This document shows, in pieces, positions 1-4,158 of a stretch of DNA of 31,682 nt. Positions within the stretch are counted from its first letter, which is position 1, and every line of letters begins with the position of its first letter. The stretch is from positions 1 to 31,682 of IMG/VR virus record IMGVR_UViG_3300034106_000906. One strand, given 5' to 3'. A model generated the notes under the pieces. It was not told where the DNA came from, did not search any database, and was given only the letters and a program-made list of their open reading frames with translations. Source of the stretch: a virus. The position numbers were made by a program, and so were the translations under genes.

Positions 1-97
1 AGTCATCGATGATAGTTGCCTCGCCTTGAAACTCAAAGCTCAGTACATCAATTATAAATCTCTTGTTTACGTTCCAATAAAAATCTCTTGTGTTCAT
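1..97 (-). CDS. Hypothetical protein, 5' end only (runs off left edge)
   Basis: An ATG at 97 read leftwards opens a frame with no stop before the window edge, giving about 32 residues beginning MNTRDFYWNVNKRF. The AT-rich leader (AATTTAATTAAA before the ATG) resembles leaders of other genes here, and the frame follows a minus-strand series with the same direction. No motif is recognised in this fragment, so no function is proposed. It is probably the next gene of the same minus-strand operon; the true length cannot be seen. Confidence 0.5.
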   Translation of the reverse strand, partial: MNTRDFYWNVNKRFIIDVLSFEFQGEATIIDD

Positions 98-118
98 TTT
101 AATTAAATTTGATTGTGA

Positions 119-232
119 TTAAAATACAAATACCATTAAGAAAAAATAGATATAAAAAATACCGAATGCTAATAGTGAGCAATAGAATGTGAATTCAATT
201 ACCTCTCTTGTTGTTGCTTTTTGATTTCTCAT
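119..232 (-). CDS. 37-residue membrane peptide
   Basis: A short frame starts at ATG 232 and stops at TAA 119-121. The product begins MRNQKATTREVIEF and then is almost wholly hydrophobic and aromatic (residues about 13-37), so one membrane-spanning helix is likely, with the short charged N-terminus outside it. The gene lies 13 nt after the stop of the next upstream gene and has the leader box TAACAAC directly before ATG, as do its neighbours, which supports real translation. It resembles the other 37-residue peptide at 2130-2243 in length, N-terminal M-x-NQ-x-x-T pattern and layout. Function unknown; a small membrane or inner-membrane effector is only a guess. Confidence 0.5.
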   Translation of the reverse strand: MRNQKATTREVIEFTFYCSLLAFGIFYIYFFLMVFVF

Positions 233-245
233 GTTGTTAGTGTTT

Positions 246-434
246 TTATTTGTTTATGTAAATTACTCTGCCTTTAATTATTAAATAGCCGTCCTCAATT
301 TTATGCGCTGTGATTTTGTAGGTATAAATACTGTACTCCATTGAATATGGCATATTGCCTTGAAAGTAAATGTTGTCATATCCGGCAATCTTTAGTGCCT
401 CAATTTTGTTTTTTGCTTTTACAATAGTTTCCAT
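246..434 (-). CDS. Small hypothetical protein (62 aa)
   Basis: A 62-residue protein beginning METIVKAKNKIEALKIAGY. The first 20 residues look helical and basic, and the rest has alternating hydrophobic residues with many tyrosines and isoleucines, suggesting an alpha-beta fold. The start at 434 is supported by the leader CCTAACAAC just before it, nearly identical to the leader of the 37-residue gene downstream. A 20-bp palindrome (461-480) sits 26 nt upstream of the start. No family is recognised and no function is assigned. Confidence 0.65.
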   Translation of the reverse strand: METIVKAKNKIEALKIAGYDNIYFQGNMPYSMEYSIYTYKITAHKIEDGYLIIKGRVIYINK

Positions 435-452
435 GTTGTTAGGTTTTTATTT

Positions 453-488
453 GTTAGAGATTGTGTCTTTCAAGACACAACCCCTAAC
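453..488 (-). promoter_or_regulatory. Palindrome A / extended hairpin
   Basis: The core is TTGTGTCTT-TC-AAGACACAA (461-480), a perfect 9-bp inverted repeat. In a minus-strand transcript the flanks GUUAGGGG and UCUCUAAC pair as well, using two G-U wobbles; on the plus strand the same positions would be A-C mismatches. This points to an RNA hairpin made from the minus-strand operon. It lies between the amidoligase stop and the next start. No T-run follows, so it does not look like a simple terminator. It could be an operator, a processing site or an attenuator. Confidence 0.55.
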
Positions 489-500
489 TTGTGATTAAAT

Positions 501-1400
501 TTATAAATATTGTCTGATTGCATCTGATATCACGCCCGTGTTGATAAAGTTTTGGAAGTCTTTAGCTAATGCCATCTTCTCGTTAACCTTTGCCTCGTCA
601 TTGTTATACATTGACATCAGGATAGGTTTAACATGCTTGAGTAACTTGTCAAAGCTACCGACCTCATTTACGCTGTAGTTAACGACCTCATACATTAGCT
701 CGTAACGTCTCATCATCTGCTTTACTGATTCAACCTTGTTAGGTATTCTGAATTCAACTATGCCGTGACCATGACCAAAGTTTTTAACTAAGCATACCTG
801 ATACTTTGAGTGCCAATCAGATGAATTGCCTTCGTAGTATTCATCTGCCGTTCTCATTCGCTTGTTGTAGCTACAGTAATAGTTTTGCAATCTCTTCGGG
901 AACAAAGCGTAAATCAATCCGCTGAAATTCCTGACCTTTACAAGTATCTGACTTCCGTTCAATCCCTTTACGCCGATGTTGATATGACCTCCGCATCTGT
1001 TGTCACTTGGGCTGTAGCTATCGTCAATAATTCGATTAGCTTTGTGCATCATATCGAATACCTTTGTGCGCCATTGTGACTGAGGAAGCAAAGGTAAAAC
1101 GTGCGTCACTGCCTCAACACCACAACTTCCGTCTCTTTCAAAACCACAGAACAATTCGTACTCTTTTAGCGCTGAGCTATGAAAGCTATTTTTTTCAACT
1201 TCAAAACCTATCGTAAATTTGCTCTCAAAATCTCTGTCTAACTTTACTAGCGAGTACTGTCTGTCCTTAGGTTTAATGCTGTCGGCATCGGCTTTGTATG
1301 GTGATTTATTTAGCATCAAAGGATTAGGTTTTCCGTGATAGCTGTGCAATACACCTCTGCTGTAATCGTTTGTCAATTGGTATTCAATTCCTTTTTTCAT
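501..1400 (-). CDS. Amidoligase-like protein (COOH-NH2 ligase family)
   Basis: A 299-residue protein with the spaced motifs of phage and bacterial amidoligases of the glutamine-synthetase-like COOH-NH2 ligase group (Amidoligase_2): IGFEVEK at 64-70, ERDGSCGVEAVT at 88-99, CGGHINIG at 136-143 and EFRIPN at 216-221. In that family the acidic pairs, the histidine of the GGH motif and the late E-x-R residues form the ATP/metal active site and join a carboxylate to an amine. Substrate is unknown; peptide tagging or wall/peptide modification are family-level possibilities. The start at 1400 has leader CACTAACACA before ATG. It is flanked by palindrome B upstream and palindrome A downstream. The motif match is clear; the biological role is inference. 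Confidence 0.68.
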   Translation of the reverse strand: MKKGIEYQLTNDYSRGVLHSYHGKPNPLMLNKSPYKADADSIKPKDRQYSLVKLDRDFESKFTIGFEVEKNSFHSSALKEYELFCGFERDGSCGVEAVTHVLPLLPQSQWRTKVFDMMHKANRIIDDSYSPSDNRCGGHINIGVKGLNGSQILVKVRNFSGLIYALFPKRLQNYYCSYNKRMRTADEYYEGNSSDWHSKYQVCLVKNFGHGHGIVEFRIPNKVESVKQMMRRYELMYEVVNYSVNEVGSFDKLLKHVKPILMSMYNNDEAKVNEKMALAKDFQNFINTGVISDAIRQYL

Positions 1401-1445
1401 TGTGTTAGTGTTTTTATGTTTAAATAATTAGATTAGTTACTTTAA

Positions 1446-1467
1446 TTTGTGTCTTGTAAGACACAAA
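1446..1467 (-). promoter_or_regulatory. Palindrome B (10-bp arms)
   Basis: TTTGTGTCTT-GT-AAGACACAAA is a perfect 10-bp inverted repeat, with the same core as palindromes A and C. It lies between the stop of the 199-residue gene and the start of the amidoligase-like gene, 45 nt upstream of that start. The surroundings are AT-rich without a T-run on either side, so a regulator-binding site or RNA processing hairpin fits better than an intrinsic terminator. Confidence 0.55.
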
Positions 1468-1498
1468 CTCATCAGTGATTTATAGAGACTTTGAACTC

Positions 1499-2098
1499 TT
1501 AATCTATTTGGCTTAGTAAGAATGCAATTGCTTGCAAGATTTCATCTTTGCTATTTGTAGTCTTCACTACATTGTCAGCGTTTACTCTTACTGCTACATT
1601 AGTATTAGACTTGAAAGATAGAGTGAAGATTGTTTCAGTTTTTTCGCTTTCTTCTGTCTCTTCGCTTTCTTCTGTCTCATCTAAGCATTCAGGATTTTTT
1701 GCGAATTTCAGCAAGTTCTCAAGATTGCGCTTTGAGTATCCGCCATTTGCGTCAATCTCATCGCATTTTGCCTTGAAGCTTTCCACAATCTCATTCTCTA
1801 ATTTTCCACATCTTGTTAGCTTGTAGAAGAAAGATTTTTGATATCCGTAAACTTTCATTCCAAACTCTTCGTTAGACCATGAAATTCCCTCTTCGGCACA
1901 TATTCGCTTTCCCTCTTCAGATGTAAACCATTCAAATGATTTCAACACTAAAGTTGATAAGGTTAATGTTTGCTCGAATTTTTTCTTTTTTGCATTGGTA
2001 ATGCCGTTTTGAATTCTCTTGATATTACCTAAGTTTAGGTTTTCTTTTACGATTGAAAGATTCAAAAAGCTTTGTTCGATTGATAGTAAATTTGTCAT
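1499..2098 (-). CDS. Hypothetical phage protein (199 aa)
   Basis: The N-terminal 120 residues are charged and helical, including FGMKVYGYQKSFFYKLTR at about 79-96, which has the spacing of a short recognition-type helical segment but is not a diagnostic motif. A low-complexity acidic stretch with repeated E-E-S/T-E (about 139-155) links this to a C-terminal beta-alpha segment (about 156-199). The acidic linker is typical of two-domain proteins. The start at 2098 is preceded by AACTTAACAATC, the same leader type as the neighbours. It is followed by palindrome B and the amidoligase gene. No family is recognised; DNA binding is possible but not shown. Confidence 0.65.
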   Translation of the reverse strand: MTNLLSIEQSFLNLSIVKENLNLGNIKRIQNGITNAKKKKFEQTLTLSTLVLKSFEWFTSEEGKRICAEEGISWSNEEFGMKVYGYQKSFFYKLTRCGKLENEIVESFKAKCDEIDANGGYSKRNLENLLKFAKNPECLDETEESEETEESEKTETIFTLSFKSNTNVAVRVNADNVVKTTNSKDEILQAIAFLLSQID

Positions 2099-2129
2099 GA
2101 TTGTTAAGTTTTTTTAGTTTTTAAAATGA

Positions 2130-2243
2130 TTAAAGCATTGGAATTAACATGATTGTTTCAACTATTATTAAAATTGAAACGATTGTAATTGCTACGATAA
2201 AGCATAACTCTACGATGTTTTCTGTTTTTGTTTGATTGCTCAT
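2130..2243 (-). CDS. 37-residue membrane peptide
   Basis: A short frame runs from ATG 2243 to TAA 2130-2132. The product begins MSNQTKTENIVEL and continues as a long hydrophobic helix (residues about 11-37) rich in Ile, Val and Leu. It lies 31 nt upstream of the 199-residue gene in the same direction, making it the first gene of the minus-strand operon. Its length and M-x-NQ-x-x-T start match the peptide at 119-232. Palindrome C and the tRNA-like element lie just upstream. Function is unknown. Confidence 0.5.
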   Translation of the reverse strand: MSNQTKTENIVELCFIVAITIVSILIIVETIMLIPML

Positions 2244-2280
2244 GATTATTAAGTATTAAATTGTTAATGAATTAAGTTAG

Positions 2281-2344
2281 ATGCAGTCACCTGAATCGAA
2301 CAGATGTTTGTGTCTTGAAAGACACATTGTACCATACACTGCAT
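2281..2344 (-). ncRNA. tRNA-like cloverleaf element
   Basis: Read on the minus strand, ATGCAGT (2344-2338) and ACTGCAT (2287-2281) form a perfect 7-bp closing stem. Between them are GTA-TGG-TAC (mini D-arm), the hairpin TGTGTCTT..AAGACACA (2309-2326) in the anticodon-arm position, and CATCTG-TTCGATT-CAGGTG, which has the canonical T-loop TTCGATT. Total length is 64 nt, short for a tRNA, and the middle loop cannot give a 7-nt anticodon loop. So it is better called tRNA-like or a decayed tRNA than a working tRNA. No encoded CCA follows (CTAA instead). Confidence 0.4.
2309..2326 (-). promoter_or_regulatory. Palindrome C (within the tRNA-like element)
   Basis: TGTGTCTT-GA-AAGACACA is an 8-bp inverted repeat with the same core as palindromes A and B. 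It lies 65 nt upstream of the first gene of the minus-strand operon. It can be read as the third operator or hairpin of the set, or as the middle arm of the tRNA-like fold. Confidence 0.5.
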
Positions 2345-2353
2345 TGTTTGTTA

Positions 2354-2384
2354 GCTACCCTTTAGCCTTATGCTACCTTTTAGC
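2354..2384. repeat. Two GCTACC(C/T)TTTAGC direct repeats
   Basis: GCTACCCTTTAGC (2354-2366) and GCTACCTTTTAGC (2372-2384) are 13-mers differing at one base, spaced 18 nt start to start. Each has GCTA/TAGC ends and could fold as a small hairpin; the second extends to ATGCTA/TAGCAT. They lie in the possible leftward leader upstream of the tRNA-like element. Confidence 0.45.
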
Positions 2385-2565
2385 ATTTGTAAGACACTTA
2401 GTGACTTTGTTCGTCAGCTTACCCGCATGTTCAAAGAAACCGTTACTCTGTACTCTGTAGTTATTGTGCCGACATCACGTCTGTACCTACATTTCCACAC
2501 CTTTCGTCCTATATCGCATATCGTGTATACTGCCTTGTGCTGTATCGCTTCCGATTATGTTGACA

Positions 2566-2573
2566 CAAATCTA
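2566..2573 (-). promoter_or_regulatory. Possible TAnnTTTG promoter for the minus-strand operon
   Basis: CAAATCTA on the plus strand is TAGATTTG on the minus strand, matching the Bacteroidota -7 box TAnnTTTG. No clear TTG box is seen about 20 nt upstream. If used, the transcript would have a leader of about 310 nt containing the repeats, the tRNA-like element and palindrome C before the first small gene. Confidence 0.33.
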
Positions 2574-2749
2574 TGTACTATTATTGTATTATTATAGTAT
2601 TTTAACATTTTATTTGATAAATATTTTTAGTGAAATGTGATAATCTTCGTGGAAGCCCGATAAACACTATGTTTTAAAAAAGAGGAAATGTTGCAGAAAA
2701 TTAAAACGTTAAGGATTTTAACACGGATTAAGCCTTTGTTAACATATCG

Positions 2750-2805
2750 GTAAACTATATTGGTTAAAAATAGTTTACTAAACTAAACGAGCTATTATAG
2801 TTTAC
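2750..2805. repeat. ATAGTTTAC iteron-like repeats
   Basis: GTAAACTAT (2750-2758) is the inverse of ATAGTTTAC, which then occurs at 2770-2778 and again at 2797-2805. The first two form an inverted pair around an 11-nt AT-rich spacer; the second and third are direct repeats 27 nt apart. Such short repeats in AT-rich DNA next to an odd-composition tract recall origin iterons or operators, but three copies are few. Confidence 0.4.
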
Positions 2806-2810
2806 TCCCT

Positions 2811-2931
2811 ATGTGCGCGAGCGCGTGTACATGTGTATGTGCGAGCGTGCGTGTGGCGTGCGTGCGCGTGACGGACGTGCGCGTGTGTGTGCGTGTATGT
2901 GCGTGTGCGCGAGCGTGTGCGTACCTGTGTA
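2811..2931. repeat. Alternating GT/GC tract (possible Z-DNA)
   Basis: About 120 bases are almost entirely alternating purine-pyrimidine (GTGCGTGT-type units), with G and T on the plus strand and very few departures. Nothing else in this AT-rich window is like it. Long alternating GC/GT runs can adopt left-handed Z-DNA under negative supercoiling. Frames across it on both strands give only low-complexity Cys/Val/Arg or His/Thr/Arg strings, so it is not coding. Confidence 0.75.
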
Positions 2932-3068
2932 GGAAAAAGCCTAAAAAATCCCGATGCGCAGGGCATTTCAGACCCCTACCCCTCGAAAAAAAAGTCGTTT
3001 TCCGCGTGGGGCAGATCACGTCAGATCGCTATGGAACCCAAACACTATACTTATTCAATATTTTTTAT

Positions 3069-3076
3069 TAGCTTTG
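3069..3076 (+). promoter_or_regulatory. TAnnTTTG promoter box
   Basis: TAGCTTTG matches the Bacteroidota -7 consensus and ends 25 nt before the ATG of the first rightward gene at 3102. No clear -33 TTG is visible, so this is a moderate prediction. Confidence 0.5.
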
Positions 3077-3101
3077 TGTAAACCTTTAAAAAAATAATAT
3101 T

Positions 3102-3350
3102 ATGTACAAGCAAAGATTAAGTATTAAGAACAGTATCTACCAGGGTGGTGGTGGATCTATGGATGGTTTGACTGTAAAGAACGGTCGATTAATCAACAAT
3201 AGACCATGTGGCAAGACTGGTATAGCTGAGATGGCTGAGGCTAGAGCTGAGGCTAAGAGACAAGCTAAGATTGACATGATTGCTGAGGGTTATGCTCGTG
3301 GTGAGATGATATCTGAGGCTAGGGAGAGTGTAATTAAGTATTTACTTTAA
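3102..3350 (+). CDS. Small hypothetical protein (82 aa)
   Basis: The protein begins MYKQRLSIKNSIYQGGGGS; the glycine run (15-18) separates a short basic N-terminus from a middle segment and a helical, Ala/Glu/Arg-rich C-terminal half (about 41-80) with repeated AEA/EAR units. That half is likely a long helix or coiled coil. The start is supported by the TAGCTTTG box upstream and the AT-rich leader. It is followed after 18 nt by the holin-like gene and is probably cotranscribed with it. No family is recognised. Confidence 0.65.
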   Translation: MYKQRLSIKNSIYQGGGGSMDGLTVKNGRLINNRPCGKTGIAEMAEARAEAKRQAKIDMIAEGYARGEMISEARESVIKYLL

Positions 3351-3368
3351 CCATTAAAAAATTATGTT

Positions 3369-3536
3369 ATGAGCAAGGAAATGTTATTAGGGATTGTAAG
3401 ACACGTTTTAACTTTTGGTGGTGGTCTTCTTGTTACCAAGGGCTTTATTGACCAGTCGATTATGCTTGAGTTAGTTGGTGGAGTTATCACATTGGTTGGT
3501 GGACTATGGTCTGTATTCAGTAAAAAGAAGTCATAA
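3369..3536 (+). CDS. Holin-like small membrane protein (55 aa)
   Basis: The protein starts MSKEMLLGIVRHVLTFGGG and has two hydrophobic segments: about residues 6-24, and 31-50 with the glycines GGVITLVGG. It ends in the basic tail SKKKS. The RHVLTFGGGLLVTKGFID and VTLVG-x-WSVFSK-like pattern is that of small phage holins of the Pam3-gp28 type, which form membrane lesions at the end of infection. It lies immediately before a strong terminator, away from the amidase gene at 12845, so the phage may carry two holin-like genes. Another small membrane role is possible. Confidence 0.6.
   Translation: MSKEMLLGIVRHVLTFGGGLLVTKGFIDQSIMLELVGGVITLVGGLWSVFSKKKS
3394..3404 (+). repeat. TTGTAAGACAC half-site copy
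   Basis: TTGTAAGACAC matches half of palindrome B (1455-1465) and the copy at 2387-2397. It lies inside the holin-like gene. It may be chance, but three identical 11-mers in 2 kb are worth recording. Confidence 0.3.
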
Positions 3537-3578
3537 TTCTACTGTTTAAATGTGGTAGAAGAATGTCGGATTTAAGAC

Positions 3579-3610
3579 TGGGGATCCTTAAATGGCATCC
3601 CCTTTTTTTT
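3579..3610 (+). terminator. Intrinsic terminator after the holin-like gene
   Basis: GGGGAT (3580-3585) pairs with ATCCCC (3597-3602), followed by eight T residues. It is 43 nt after the holin-like stop and closes the first short rightward operon. Confidence 0.8.
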
Positions 3611-3680
3611 AGAATAATACGAACTTCTTAGTATATGTAGTATATCATTTTTATATATTTTTTATTACTACTATTATTTA

Positions 3681-3720
3681 TGTCAATTATTGACACTAAG
3701 AATGTCAATATTATGTCAAT
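3681..3720. promoter_or_regulatory. TGTCAAT palindrome and repeats, probable operator
   Basis: TGTCAATTATTGACA (3681-3695) is a perfect 7-bp inverted repeat around one base. TGTCAAT recurs at 3703-3709 and 3714-3720. The cluster lies in the AT-rich gap between the terminator and the promoter of the chaperonin operon, where a repressor or activator would act. The binding protein is unknown; the winged-helix-type protein at 8106-8552 is one candidate. Confidence 0.5.
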
Positions 3721-3859
3721 AATATAGATATAACTAATTGATTATTAAGACTAATGTCGAAAATGTCGAATATAAAAACCAAATGATATTTAAAAAAAAA
3801 GTTGCGCATAATAAATATATATATATATAATAGGGAAAATGAAATTGTAAAATCAGCTA

Positions 3860-3890
3860 TTGCATAATTAAAAAATAATACTTATCTTTG
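3860..3890 (+). promoter_or_regulatory. Bacteroidota-type promoter of the chaperonin operon
   Basis: TTG (3860-3862) and TATCTTTG (3883-3890) are 20 nt apart, close to the usual -33/-7 spacing for the Bacteroidota housekeeping sigma factor. The -7 box ends only 4 nt before the ATG at 3895, so the first gene would have an almost absent leader unless a later start or another promoter is used. Confidence 0.6.
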
Positions 3891-3894
3891 TATC

Positions 3895-4149
3895 ATGAAG
3901 AAATATTTAATAGTTGCGCTTGCGGCATTCACCATTGAGGTAGCTTCAACTATGTATATATCAACTGTTGCAGATAGAAGTATTGCTATGATCTTTTGGG
4001 CGTTTGTTGGACCCTTCTTAGGGTTACCGTTCATTGCTTATCAGATTGAGGCAAAGAGTTGGTCTGACAGGATTATATTAGCTTTAGTTTCCGGAGTGGG
4101 ATATTCGTTAGGTGCGCTATTAGTTTTTTTATTAACATTCTATAATTAA
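3895..4149 (+). CDS. Small membrane protein (84 aa)
   Basis: Three hydrophobic segments are visible: about 4-24, 30-48 (containing FVGPFLGLPFIAY) and 58-82. Short polar loops lie between them. Acidic and basic residues in the loops (E15, D27, R28, E52, K54, D58) suggest a compact multi-pass inner-membrane protein. It is the first gene of the chaperonin operon and lies 9 nt before groEL. Similar small membrane proteins occur in many tailed phages without known function. I assign none. Confidence 0.65.
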   Translation: MKKYLIVALAAFTIEVASTMYISTVADRSIAMIFWAFVGPFLGLPFIAYQIEAKSWSDRIILALVSGVGYSLGALLVFLLTFYN

Positions 4150-4158
4150 ATCTAATTT

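Larger units (their letters stand above)
2244..3101. other. Non-coding divide between minus and plus gene blocks
   Basis: These 858 bases separate the leftward operon from the rightward genes and contain no convincing protein gene. From left to right they hold a tRNA-like cloverleaf, two GCTACC-type repeats, a possible leftward leader RNA with a TAGATTTG box, AT-rich DNA with ATAGTTTAC repeats, a 121-bp alternating GT/GC tract, and a rightward promoter box. Base composition changes abruptly several times. A divergent control region or replication origin is plausible but unproven. Confidence 0.6.

Noticed and set aside
885-1079. 64-residue plus-strand frame inside the amidoligase gene
   Set aside because: The minus-strand frame has clear conserved motifs; this is its shadow.
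2281-2573. tmRNA
   Set aside because: The T-arm and closing stem recall a tRNA-like domain, but no tag-coding frame ending in a hydrophobic tail is visible and the paired 5' end is only 57 nt away.
2370-2597. 75-residue plus-strand frame
   Set aside because: It lies antisense to the likely leftward leader, has no family resemblance and its composition follows C-rich DNA, not a protein pattern.
2795-3081. Overlapping Cys/Val/Arg-rich and His/Thr/Arg-rich frames across the GT tract
   Set aside because: They are the direct translation of an alternating GT/GC repeat on each strand; residues are monotonous and no leader or promoter fits.
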